Shown here in pieces: positions 55,892 through 64,000 of a DNA stretch of 64,000 bases. A program made the position numbers and the translations under genes. Under the pieces are notes generated by a model. That model was not told the DNA's origin, ran no database searches, and saw only the letters and a program-made list of their open reading frames with translations. Source of the DNA: Candidatus Blastococcus massiliensis AP3 (lineage in GTDB: Bacteria; Actinomycetota; Actinomycetes; Mycobacteriales; Geodermatophilaceae); the NCBI RefSeq assembly GCF_000582785.1, contig NZ_HG931175.1, positions 474,209-538,208 on the forward strand, given 5' to 3'. Every line of letters starts with the position of its first letter. Position 1 is the first letter of the stretch.

Positions 55892-56452
55892 ATGAACCGC
55901 ACCGGAGTCGTCGGGACGGTCCTGCTCCTGCTGCTGGTGCTCGGCGGCTGCAGCTCGGACCAGGTCCGCTCCTCCCAGGGAGACCCGCGCCTCGATCGGA
56001 CGAGGATCGGCCTCGAAGGCATCGACGGGCGAGCCGATCAGCTCCGGCTGCTCGGCGTGGCTGTCGCGTCCCCCGGCACGCGGGGCAGTCTGCACATCGC
56101 CGGTGACAGCGCCGCACTCCTGCTGACGATCACGAACGGCGGCCGGGCCGACGACGTGCTCACCTCGGCAACCACCGACGTAGCCGACGAGGTCGTCCTC
56201 CGGGACGGTGATGCCGCGCCGGATCCGGACCTCGACGTGCCGGTGCGTTCGGATGGAGCGGTGGTCCTCCGCCAGGTGGACGGGCCGCACCTGGAACTGT
56301 CCGGACTGCGCGAGCTGATGCGCAGCGGCCACCGGGTCCCGATCACCTTCCACTTCCGCGACGCCGGGCCGGTCACCCTCCAGGTCCCGGTCAACGCCTA
56401 CAGCGACGTCCGGCCGGACCGGTTCTCCAGCTCGCTGCCGTGCTGTTCGTGA
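55892..56452 (+). CDS. LpqE/PCuAC-like lipoprotein
   Basis: A 186-residue lipoprotein: signal LLLLLVLGGCSS puts the modified Cys at residue 20. The domain LLTITNGGRADDVLTSATTDVADEVVLRDGD then RSDGAVVLRQVDGPHLELSGLRELMRSGHRVPITFHFRDAGPVTLQVPV follows the PCuAC/LpqE order (extracellular copper-chaperone fold), ending in a HxxLxGL-like segment. The usual H-M-...-M pattern is largely lost (only the His of GPHLEL stands where the metal His would be), so copper binding is doubtful. Two adjacent cysteines end the protein (LPCCS). Transcribed with or after the antiporter. Function unknown. Confidence 0.65.
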   Translation: MNRTGVVGTVLLLLLVLGGCSSDQVRSSQGDPRLDRTRIGLEGIDGRADQLRLLGVAVASPGTRGSLHIAGDSAALLLTITNGGRADDVLTSATTDVADEVVLRDGDAAPDPDLDVPVRSDGAVVLRQVDGPHLELSGLRELMRSGHRVPITFHFRDAGPVTLQVPVNAYSDVRPDRFSSSLPCCS

Positions 56453-56458
56453 CCCTGG

Positions 56459-56626
56459 CTATCCGGACCGGATGAGCGCGCGGAGCTGGTCGGCCTTCTC
56501 CTCGGTCCAGCCGGCCGGGCGGAGCAGCAGCGCCCACGCATCCACCGACTCGCGGGTGTAGCGGTGCCCATGGCCCTCCGGGACGTCGAGGGAGAACGGC
56601 ATGTCGAGGGCGATCTGCCAAGCCAC
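56459..56626 (-). pseudogene. C-terminal remnant of an alpha/beta-hydrolase (Abhydrolase_9 type)
   Basis: This 55-codon stretch ([20 protein letters not shown], then [35 protein letters not shown]) reads like the C-terminus of membrane-associated alpha/beta hydrolases of the Pfam10081 group, including the WQxxxDxxFxxxVPxGHGHxY pattern. There is no N-terminal part; instead the arcA leader begins about 40 bases beyond. It may still be a free-standing ORF from GTG 56626, but no ribosome site is seen. Most likely a decayed fragment left when the arc region was inserted or rearranged. The family name is recalled from the motif, not checked. Confidence 0.55.
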
Positions 56627-56663
56627 TCCGGATCGACGCCGCGTCCGGAAAGGTGCCGGCAGC

Positions 56664-56763
56664 CTCGGAGACGTCTCATCCCCGCCGGACGAAGACGAAC
56701 TGCTCGGGCAGGAGCAACGTCCGGTCCTCTCGAGCGAGGAGCGTGCAGACGATGACCGACACC
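56664..56763 (+). repeat. Leader copy 2, upstream of arcA
   Basis: Blocks 56664-56702 (CTCGGAGA..., CGGACGAAG) and 56728-56763 (TCTCGAGCGAGGAGCG..., ATGACCGA) match copy 1 at 53843-54008. The second block contains the arcA ribosome site GCGAGGAGCG and its ATG. Confidence 0.75.
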
Positions 56764-58026
56764 ACGATCTCCCGGGGCGGCGCAGGCGCGCCGGCCGCGG
56801 CCTACGGCGTCCACTCCGAGGTCGGGGTGCTGCGCAAGGTGATGGTGTGCAGGCCGGGTCTCGCCCACCAACGGCTCACCCCGACCAACTCCGACGACCT
56901 GCTCTTCGACGACGTGATGTGGGTCCAGAACGCCCGCCGGGACCATGCCGAGTTCGTGACGATGCTGCGCGACCGCGGCGTCGAGGTGGCCGAACTGCAC
57001 GACGTGCTGGCCGAGACGATGGCCATCCCGGAGGCCAAGTCGTGGCTGCTCGACCGCGAGATCGTCGCCAACGAGGTCGGTCTGGGCCTGGTCGAGGACA
57101 CCCGCGCGTTCCTCGAGGAGCTCGACGACCGGCGGCTGGCCGAGTTCCTGATCGGCGGGCTGTCCACCGCCGACCTGCCCGCCGACTTCCGCCCCGGCTA
57201 CGTGGCACTGGCACGGGAGTCCACCGGTGCCCGCGAGTACCTGGTGCCCCCGCTGCCGAACACGCTGTACACCCGCGACACCACCTGCTGGATCTACGGC
57301 GGGGTGACTCTCAACCCGCTGTACTGGCCGGCACGACACGACGAGACCCTGCTCTACAAGGCGATCTACACCTTCCACCCCGACTTCTCCGGCGCCCGCG
57401 TCTGGTGGGGCGACCCCGAGCGCGAGTGGGGACAGGCCACGCTCGAGGGCGGCGACGTCATGCCCATCGGCAACGGCGCCGTCGCCGTCGGCATGAGCGA
57501 GCGCACCTCCCGGCAGGCGATCACCCAGCTCGCGGCCGCGTTGTTCGCCGACGGTGCGGCCGAGCGGGTGATCGTCGCCGGCATGCCGAAGCTGCGGTCG
57601 GCGATGCACCTGGACACCGTCTTCACCTTCGCCGACCGCGACCTGGCCACCGCGTACGCCGACATCGTCGACGGCATCCACACCTTCTCCCTGCGCCCCA
57701 GTGACAAGGGGCCGGTCGAGGTGACCGAGGAGAAGGACTCGTTCCCCGGGGTCGTCGCCGACGCGCTCGGCCTGCGCGAACTGCGCGTGCTGCCGACCGG
57801 CGGGGACACCTACGAGAGCGAGCGCCAGCAGTGGGACAGCGGCAACAACGTCGTGGCCGCAGCCCCCGGCGTCGTCTTCGCCTACGACCGCAACACCACC
57901 ACCAACGCCCTGCTGCGCGACGCCGGCGTAGAGGTCCTTCCCATCGTGGGTGCGGAGCTCGGCCGCGGCCGGGGCGGCGGCCACTGCATGACCTGCCCGA
58001 TCATCCGCGACCCCGTCGACTTCTGA
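56752..58026 (+). CDS. arcA: Arginine deiminase
   Basis: A 424-residue enzyme converting L-arginine to citrulline and ammonia. Seen: [113 protein letters not shown] with the catalytic His and Asp, and the nucleophile Cys in [20 protein letters not shown]. The Ser/Asn pattern is that of ADI, not of a peptidylarginine deiminase. ATG 56752 has GCGAGGAGCG upstream, within the duplicated leader. An APC antiporter lies upstream, but OTC and carbamate kinase are not seen. It could supply ATP, alkalinise the cell or feed polyamine metabolism. Confidence 0.95.
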   Translation: MTDTTISRGGAGAPAAAYGVHSEVGVLRKVMVCRPGLAHQRLTPTNSDDLLFDDVMWVQNARRDHAEFVTMLRDRGVEVAELHDVLAETMAIPEAKSWLLDREIVANEVGLGLVEDTRAFLEELDDRRLAEFLIGGLSTADLPADFRPGYVALARESTGAREYLVPPLPNTLYTRDTTCWIYGGVTLNPLYWPARHDETLLYKAIYTFHPDFSGARVWWGDPEREWGQATLEGGDVMPIGNGAVAVGMSERTSRQAITQLAAALFADGAAERVIVAGMPKLRSAMHLDTVFTFADRDLATAYADIVDGIHTFSLRPSDKGPVEVTEEKDSFPGVVADALGLRELRVLPTGGDTYESERQQWDSGNNVVAAAPGVVFAYDRNTTTNALLRDAGVEVLPIVGAELGRGRGGGHCMTCPIIRDPVDF

Positions 58027-58037
58027 GCGGGCGAACG

Positions 58038-58862
58038 GTGACCCTGTTCCGCTTTCCACTGCTCGTCGCCGCGGCAACGGTCGGTGTCGCGCTCGCGGCG
58101 TGCGGGTCGCCGAACGGCACAGCGTCGCCGGACGGCACACCGAGCGAGACGGCCGGACTTCCGGACCTCGAACAGGCGTTGACGGCCCATGACTGGCTGC
58201 TCGACATCGCCGATAGCTCGCTTCCCGGCGGCGTCGCGAACCCGGTGACGCTGACCTTCGCCGATGGGACCGCGGCGTCAGGCACTGCCCCGTGCAACAC
58301 CTACCGGGGCACGGTCACCCTCGACGGCGACGACGGCGTGCGCATCGGGGACATCGCCACGACCCTCATGAGCTGCGAGCCGGACGTCGAGGCAGCCGAA
58401 CACGAGTACCTGGACGCGTTGGCGCAGGTGCGCACCGCCGAAATCAGCGACCCGGCGCGGCTGGTCCTCACGTCGGACGGCGTGCGGTTGTCCTTCACCG
58501 CCATCGACGCGCGTGAGCTGATCGTCGGCGACTGGGCGCTCACCGGCGTCCGGACCGACGCCGGGATCCAGAGCATGGTGGAAGGCACCGCGCCGGTCGC
58601 ACGAATCACCGCGGACGGGAACGTCACCGTCGAGACGGGCTGCAACACGTTGCGCAGCACCTGGCGGACCGACGGCCGGACCATCGCCATCCAGCCGCCT
58701 GCCGGGACGTTGATGGAGTGCGCCGAACCTGCCGGCGTCATGGACCAGGAAGCCGCCATCGCGGCGGCGCTCACCGCCGCCTCGACGATCGCGATCACTC
58801 CCGTCACGCTGACCCTGCTGGACGACGCCGGCGACATCGTGCTGACCGCCCAGCGCGGCTGA
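58038..58862 (+). CDS. META-domain lipoprotein (two HslJ-like repeats)
   Basis: A 274-residue lipoprotein starting VTLFRFPLLVAAATVGVALAAC (Cys22). After a linker come two META domains: LEQALTAHDWLLDIADSSLPGG with APCNTYRGTVTLDGDDGVRIGDIATTLMSCEP, and LIVGDWALTGVRTDAGIQSMVEGTAP with GNVTVETGCNTLRSTWRTDGRTIAIQPPAGTLMECAEP. The paired Cys-Asn-x-x-R and M-x-C pattern is the family mark. GTG 58038 is 12 bases after the arcA stop, so both are probably on one transcript. Such proteins have been linked to stress tolerance (HslJ, novobiocin), but the role here is unknown. Confidence 0.85.
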   Translation: MTLFRFPLLVAAATVGVALAACGSPNGTASPDGTPSETAGLPDLEQALTAHDWLLDIADSSLPGGVANPVTLTFADGTAASGTAPCNTYRGTVTLDGDDGVRIGDIATTLMSCEPDVEAAEHEYLDALAQVRTAEISDPARLVLTSDGVRLSFTAIDARELIVGDWALTGVRTDAGIQSMVEGTAPVARITADGNVTVETGCNTLRSTWRTDGRTIAIQPPAGTLMECAEPAGVMDQEAAIAAALTAASTIAITPVTLTLLDDAGDIVLTAQRG

Positions 58863-58869
58863 AGAGCGC

Positions 58870-59070
58870 TTAGGGCTTCACCTCGTGCACGGCTACGACA
58901 TGCAGCCCGAGGTCCTGGATCAGCGCCAGCACACCGTGGAGGTGGGCCTCGTCGATCACCTCCCCGTAGATGATCGTCTCGGGGGGTGCCTCGAGCAGGA
59001 CCATGTCGGGGAACGCGCCGCGGGTCCGGTCGGACAGGCGCCCCGCGACACGGAAGTGGTAGTGCGTCAC
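58870..59070 (-). CDS. Small conserved hypothetical protein
   Basis: A 66-residue protein (VTHYHFRVAGRLSDRTRGAFPD and MVLLEAPPETIIYGEVIDEAHLHGVLALIQDLGLHVVAVHEVKP). The fold pattern strand, helix, strand, helix, strand resembles a small ferredoxin-like unit found in many actinobacteria, often as a stand-alone protein. GTG 59070 is chosen because GGGAGG lies 6 bases upstream; reading further up gives a His/Gly repeat (HGHGHGD) that looks like non-coding. Convergent with the META gene. Function unknown. Confidence 0.7.
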   Translation of the reverse strand: MTHYHFRVAGRLSDRTRGAFPDMVLLEAPPETIIYGEVIDEAHLHGVLALIQDLGLHVVAVHEVKP

Positions 59071-59190
59071 CTTCGCCCTCCCTATCGCGTCGCCGTGACC
59101 GTGACCGTGGCACACGTCGCTGCCGCTGCCCTCGTCCGGCGGAGGTGAGACGCGTTCGGAGTTGTCCCGATCGCCTCGCTGGTCGTAGTT

Positions 59191-59196
59191 TAGGCT
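59191..59196 (+). promoter_or_regulatory. -10 box of a leaderless LuxR-family gene
   Basis: TAGGCT ends 5 bases before ATG 59202, a spacing that places the transcript start at or just before the ATG. No ribosome site is present. Confidence 0.45.
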
Positions 59197-59201
59197 GGGT
59201 C

Positions 59202-61871
59202 ATGGCTGCCTCCGGTCCAGCGCACGGCTCGGCTCGGGGCGCGAGGCGCCCCGGTGTGCCGAGGGTGAAGACTGCGCTGCCCCGCCTCCCCGCGCGGCAC
59301 GTGCATCGTCCCCGGCTGATCGTCGGGATGGACGGCACGGCGCCGACGCAGGTCACCCTGGTGTGTGCGCCGGCCGGGTACGGCAAGACGCTGCTGCTGG
59401 CCGAGTGGGCGTCCCGGCACCCGGGCACGACCGCGTGGATGTCGCTCGACGTCGACGACAACGACGACCACCGCTTCTGGTCGGCGGTGCTGTCGGCGTT
59501 CGCGTCGTGCCCATCGGTCCCGGAGGACAGCGGGCTTCGTCGGCTCGCCATCCCCGCCCGGCCGAGCCGGGACCCGCTGTTCCTGGCCGCGGTTGTCGAC
59601 GCGGTCGACCTGCTGCCGGACCGCGTGCACCTCGTGCTGGACGACGTGCACGAGTTGACGGCGGCCGACCCCCTGCACGGGCTGACCTGCCTCGTCCGGG
59701 ACCGACCGCCGGGGTTGCACCTCGTGCTGGGGAGCCGGAGCGATCCACCACTGCCACTCGGCCGGATGCGGTTGAACGGCGAGGTCCACGAGATCCGGGC
59801 AGGTGCACTCCGGTTCTCGGCATCCGAAGCGGAGGAGATGCTGGCCGGGATCGACGTCGTGCTCTGCCCCGAGCAGCTGCGTCTGCTCGTCGAGCAGACG
59901 GAGGGCTGGGCGGCCGGGCTCCGGCTGGCAGCGCTGTCCCTGCGCGAGGCCGACGACCCGGACACGTTCCTCTCCGACCTCGCCGGAAACAGCCACGCTG
60001 TCTCCGAGTACCTCGTCGACGAGATCCTCGCCCGGCTCCCCGTGGAGGCAGTGGACCTGCTGCGGGCGGTGAGCGTCTGCGACCCGGTGACCGCGACGCT
60101 TGCGGCGACGCTGTCGGGACGGCCGGACGCGGGCGAGGTCCTCGACTCCCTGGAGCACGACACCTCCCTGGTCCTCAGTTCGGGGGCGGACCGAAGCTGG
60201 TACCGGATGCATCCACTGCTGCGGTCGCACCTGATGTCGGATCTGCGGCGCCGGCGGCCCGACCTGGTGCTGGACCTGCACCGGCGCGCCGCCGACTGGT
60301 ACGGAGCGCGAGGTGAACGCGTACCGGCGCTGGCGCACGCGGGTCAGGCCGGTGAGCCGATCCGGCTGGACCTGCTCCTGCGCGAGCACTCCGTCGCCCT
60401 GATCGCCGACGGGGGGCACCGAGCCGTACGGAAGGCCTTGGACCAGCTCGGGGGCGGATTCGTGGACCGGGACCCGTGGCTGTCCCTCATCGCGGGGCTG
60501 GTGGATGCGGAGACCGGGGCTCTGACGTCCGCCGACGTCCATCTCCGACGTGCCGACGACGTGTGGCCGGCCGAGCCGACGGCCGATCTCATGGCCCTGC
60601 GCGTCCTCGTGCATGCGCGCCGGGTGAGCATGACCGGCGATCCGGGCGCGATGGTGCGGGTGACGCGGGACCTCGACGCGACGTTCGACGGCCGGCCCGA
60701 GCTGGCCGTCATCGGGCAGTTGGCCCGGGCCTTGGCCCTGCTCGCGGTCGACCGGCAGGAGGAGGCGCACGATGTCGCCTCGGCCGCGATCTGCCGGGCC
60801 CGTCTGGGGGGCCAGCCCTACCTCGTCGCGCGGGGGCTGACAGTTCTCGCAGCAGCCGAATCCGCTCAGGGGAACTACCGGCGCATGGTCGCCCTCGCCG
60901 AGGAGGCCGACGGGCTCCTGCCAGGCGCCGACTGGGAGGGCACGGCCGGAGTGGCGATGTCCTCGATCCTGCGTGCCTACGGCGCACTGCTTCGAGCCGA
61001 GCCCGCGCGTTGCCTGGAGCTTCTCGACCCAGCGCTCGCCTTCGGAGAGCCGCAGGATGCACCCCTGAGCGCGGTCGACGCGCCGACCCGCGGACTCCGG
61101 GGAGCTGCCCTGGTGGACCTCGGACGCGTCGCGGAGGGCCTCGACGAGCTACGACGCGCGCGCACGCAGACGGCCGACGAGCCACGGTTGGCGGCCACTG
61201 ACGCGATGCTCGCGTTGCTCGAATACCCGACGGCGGCGCTCGCCGGTCACCCGGAGCTCGCCCGCTCGGTCCTGGAGTGGGCCGAGCACAGCATCGGCCA
61301 CGCGGGGGACGTCGTCCTGCTGCGGGCTCGACGACTGACCGCGATGGGCAGGCATGGGACTGCCGTCGAGGCCCTGCGCCCGCTCCTCGACGGGACAGCG
61401 CCCGTCCTCCAACCGTGGGTGCTCGTCGAGGCCTGCGTGCTGGACTGCCGCCTCGCGCTGCTCGCCGGGCGCCGGGAGCACGCCCGCGCCGCCCTGCTGC
61501 GGGCGCTGGCTCTGAGCGAGGAGATGGATGTGCTGCGGCCTCTGGCGTTCGGCCCGGTCGAGGTGGCCGACCTCCTCGCCCGCCTGCTGGGCAGCTTCGA
61601 CGCCCGCGAGCCCATCGCGCGCCGAGTCCTGCGCGCCCGGTTCGAGCTCAGCGCCGACGGGCGCCCACAGGCTCTGACCGAGCGGGAGCGGGCTGTCCTC
61701 GACCTGCTGCCCTCACAGCGCTCGTTCGGTGAGATCGCCACCGAACTGGCCGTCTCGCACAGCACCGTCAAAACCCACGTCCGGGCGATCTACGGCAAGC
61801 TCGGCGCGACCTCCCGCCGGGACGCCGTCGACCGCGCACGCGGCGGCGGCCTCCTCTCCCCCGGGCCCTGA
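59202..61871 (+). CDS. Large MalT-type LuxR-family regulator (LAL)
   Basis: An 889-residue ATP-binding transcription activator. The N-terminal STAND ATPase has the P-loop LVCAPAGYGKTLLLAEWAS and the acid motif LVLDDVHEL. Next are the winged-helix LEHDTSLVLSSGADRSWYRMHPLLRSHLM segment and about 400 residues of TPR-like helices (RGLRGAALVDLGRVAEGLDELRRA). The C-terminal LuxR helix-turn-helix is LTERERAVLDLLPSQRSFGEIATELAVSHSTVKTHVRAIYGKLGATSRRDAVDRARGGG. MalT-type proteins respond to a sugar or other inducer; no inducer gene is nearby. ATG 59202 appears leaderless (TAGGCT five bases before). Confidence 0.92.
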   Translation: MAASGPAHGSARGARRPGVPRVKTALPRLPARHVHRPRLIVGMDGTAPTQVTLVCAPAGYGKTLLLAEWASRHPGTTAWMSLDVDDNDDHRFWSAVLSAFASCPSVPEDSGLRRLAIPARPSRDPLFLAAVVDAVDLLPDRVHLVLDDVHELTAADPLHGLTCLVRDRPPGLHLVLGSRSDPPLPLGRMRLNGEVHEIRAGALRFSASEAEEMLAGIDVVLCPEQLRLLVEQTEGWAAGLRLAALSLREADDPDTFLSDLAGNSHAVSEYLVDEILARLPVEAVDLLRAVSVCDPVTATLAATLSGRPDAGEVLDSLEHDTSLVLSSGADRSWYRMHPLLRSHLMSDLRRRRPDLVLDLHRRAADWYGARGERVPALAHAGQAGEPIRLDLLLREHSVALIADGGHRAVRKALDQLGGGFVDRDPWLSLIAGLVDAETGALTSADVHLRRADDVWPAEPTADLMALRVLVHARRVSMTGDPGAMVRVTRDLDATFDGRPELAVIGQLARALALLAVDRQEEAHDVASAAICRARLGGQPYLVARGLTVLAAAESAQGNYRRMVALAEEADGLLPGADWEGTAGVAMSSILRAYGALLRAEPARCLELLDPALAFGEPQDAPLSAVDAPTRGLRGAALVDLGRVAEGLDELRRARTQTADEPRLAATDAMLALLEYPTAALAGHPELARSVLEWAEHSIGHAGDVVLLRARRLTAMGRHGTAVEALRPLLDGTAPVLQPWVLVEACVLDCRLALLAGRREHARAALLRALALSEEMDVLRPLAFGPVEVADLLARLLGSFDAREPIARRVLRARFELSADGRPQALTERERAVLDLLPSQRSFGEIATELAVSHSTVKTHVRAIYGKLGATSRRDAVDRARGGGLLSPGP

Positions 61872-61893
61872 TCCGCCGTACGGGTCCGCCGGA

Positions 61894-62295
61894 TCAGCCC
61901 CGGAGGTCGCGCCGCGTCCAGCCGCCGCCGAAGAGCGCCCACAGCACGAGCAGGGGCTGGAAGAACAGCCGGGCCAGCCGCTTGGTGTCGGTGTCCAGGC
62001 CGAAGGCGTCGGTGCCCTCGAGGTACTGGGCGACGTTGCCCGGGAAGATCACGACGAAGAACGCGGCGAGCAGCCCGCCGATCAGCCGCTTCTTCCGCGG
62101 GAGGGCGACGAAGGCGGCGCCCAGGACGATCTCGGCGACGCCCGAACCGACCACCGTCAGGTCCTCGTCGACCGGGAACCAGTCGGGTACCTGGGCCCGG
62201 AACTCCTGACGCTGGGTGGTCAGGTGCAGCACCCCGGCTCCCACCATGGTCGCGCCGAGCAGCAGTCGGGCAGCGGTGCGGGGAAGGGAGGTCAC
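61894..62295 (-). CDS. DoxX-family membrane protein
   Basis: A 133-residue four-helix membrane protein: VTSLPRTAARLLLGATMVGAGVLHLTTQRQEFRAQVPDWFPVDEDLTVVGSGVAEIVLGAAFVALPRKKRLIGGLLAAFFVVIFPGNVAQYL. The Gly-rich first helix and GVAEIVLGAAF match DoxX-like proteins that may act in redox (thiol or quinone) chemistry. GTG 62295 has TACGCT 6 bases upstream, a likely leaderless -10 box. The C-terminus ends in a charged tail (GGGWTRRDLRG). Partner not known. Confidence 0.85.
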   Translation of the reverse strand: MTSLPRTAARLLLGATMVGAGVLHLTTQRQEFRAQVPDWFPVDEDLTVVGSGVAEIVLGAAFVALPRKKRLIGGLLAAFFVVIFPGNVAQYLEGTDAFGLDTDTKRLARLFFQPLLVLWALFGGGWTRRDLRG

Positions 62296-62373
62296 GCCGG
62301 GAGCGTAGGCAGGGCGCCGTCCCTCCCGCCGGGCGCGTTGACAGGGCGGTCGTGCCGCCCGTAGACAGCGGGC

Positions 62374-63174
62374 ATGGACGACTCGCGCCGGGTGGCGCTC
62401 GATGTGGCCGACGGCGTGGCGACGGTGCGCCTGGACCGGCCCGAGAAGATGAACGCCCTGGACCCGGCGATGTTCGCGGCGATCCTGGCCACCGGCAAGG
62501 AGCTGATGGACCGCGACGACGTCAGCGCGGTGGTGCTCCACGGCGCCGGCCGGGCGTTCTGCGCCGGCCTGGACTTCGGCTCGTTCGCCGACATGGCCGA
62601 GCGCGGCGAGGAGCGGACGCGGGAACGGCAGGCGAACGCCCCGGAGCCGCTGGGTGCCGCCGGTGCCCTGGCCCAGCAGGTCGTGCACGTGTGGTCGCTG
62701 GTGCCCGCACCCGTGATCGCCGCAGTGCACGGCTACGCCTTCGGCGGCGGCCTGCAGATCGCTCTGGGCGCCGACATCCGGCTGGTCGCCCCCGATGCGC
62801 AGCTGTCCCTCATGGAGATCCAGTGGGGCATCGTGCCGGACATGTGCGGCACGCAGCTGCTGCCGGAACTCGTCGGCCGCGACGTCGCGAAGGAGCTGGC
62901 GCTGACCGGTCGGAAGGTGTCCGGCACCGACGCCGCCCGGCTCGGGATGGCCACGCGGGAGGAAGCCGATCCGCTCGCGGCGGCGCTCGAGTTGGCCACG
63001 GAGATCGCCGGTCACAGCCGGAACGCCACCCGGGCCATCAAGCGGCTGGTCGACCTCGCCGGCCGGGTGCCGCTGGCCGAGGGGCTGGCCGCCGAGCAGC
63101 GCGAGATCGGGCAGCTGATCGGCTCCCCCGAGCAAGCGGCCGTGGTCCGCCGCCGGCTCGGCGGCGGTAGCTGA
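62374..63174 (+). CDS. Crotonase-fold enoyl-CoA hydratase/isomerase
   Basis: A 266-residue crotonase. Oxyanion-hole motifs are clear: VLHGAGRAFCAGLDFGSF and VIAAVHGYAFGGGLQIALGADIRLVAPDAQLSLMEIQWGIVPDM. A third segment, ELALTGRKVSGTDAARLGMAT, is standard. The catalytic glutamate expected near the second hole is at the E of SLMEIQWG, but the first acidic position cannot be fixed by eye, so hydratase versus isomerase is not settled. ATG 62374 is preceded by TAGACA, so it may be leaderless. Divergent from doxX. Confidence 0.88.
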   Translation: MDDSRRVALDVADGVATVRLDRPEKMNALDPAMFAAILATGKELMDRDDVSAVVLHGAGRAFCAGLDFGSFADMAERGEERTRERQANAPEPLGAAGALAQQVVHVWSLVPAPVIAAVHGYAFGGGLQIALGADIRLVAPDAQLSLMEIQWGIVPDMCGTQLLPELVGRDVAKELALTGRKVSGTDAARLGMATREEADPLAAALELATEIAGHSRNATRAIKRLVDLAGRVPLAEGLAAEQREIGQLIGSPEQAAVVRRRLGGGS

Positions 63175-63184
63175 GGCCGCGAGG

Positions 63185-64000
<816 letters not shown>

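Noticed and set aside
59071..59115. N-terminal extension HGHGHGD of the small protein at 58870-59070
   Set aside because: It comes from a short GGTCACC-like repeat, has no ribosome site, and the GTG at 59070 has GGGAGG at the right distance.

Overview
The window is a GC-rich (about 70-73%) actinobacterial chromosome segment. Gene content and order (fabG-inhA-hemH, furA-catalase, ku plus split ligD, an F420-type PPOX enzyme, a UsfX/SigF-like pair, DUF5709 and SHOCT proteins, GTG starts, probable leaderless genes) suggest a soil actinomycete of the Geodermatophilaceae type (Blastococcus, Geodermatophilus, Modestobacter). The genus is an inference. No rRNA, tRNA, phage, insertion sequence or CRISPR array was seen.

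Layout. 1-9000: an acyl-CoA catabolic block (SDR, exporter, TetR regulator, hotdog thioesterase, and a MarR - acyl-CoA ligase - two acyl-CoA dehydrogenase operon), followed by a dienelactone-hydrolase-like gene. 9948-26781, all on the minus strand: one dipeptide/oligopeptide-type ABC importer (two ATPases, two permeases) preceded by six tandem, diverged copies of its family-5 substrate-binding lipoprotein, with a PucR-type regulator at the far end. Each binding-protein gene has its own promoter region carrying the same 16-bp inverted repeat at fixed spacing from a CAGACT-like -10 box, and most are separated by hairpin terminators. A divergent acyl-CoA dehydrogenase follows the regulator. 28300-36986: a SatD-like regulator with a membrane partner, an F420-type protein, an AI-2E transporter, a PAC2 protein, a fused PabB-PabC enzyme, and a furA-catalase operon. 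37145-41004: purU, then an NHEJ operon of Ku, stand-alone ligase and stand-alone polymerase. 41136-47693: DUF1360, DUF5709, a STAS antagonist, topoisomerase IB, and a partner-switching stress module (four-domain phosphatase, divergent anti-sigma/sigma pair behind a SigF-type promoter). 47758-53744: SPFH/NfeD pair, a hypothetical, hemerythrin, and the fabG-inhA-ferrochelatase operon. 53997-58862: a SHOCT protein, an amino-acid antiporter, an LpqE/PCuAC-like lipoprotein, a hydrolase remnant, arginine deiminase and a META-domain lipoprotein; two genes here share a duplicated 5' leader. 58870-64000: a small conserved protein, a large MalT-type LuxR regulator, DoxX, crotonase, and an Rpf-type muralytic protein cut by the window edge.

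The most unusual feature is the six-receptor array serving one permease. It looks like an expanded receptor set in which several binding proteins, transcribed separately but from one class of promoter, share a single translocator. Substrates cannot be read from the sequence. The neighbouring PucR regulator and acyl-CoA enzymes make a catabolic role plausible but unproven.
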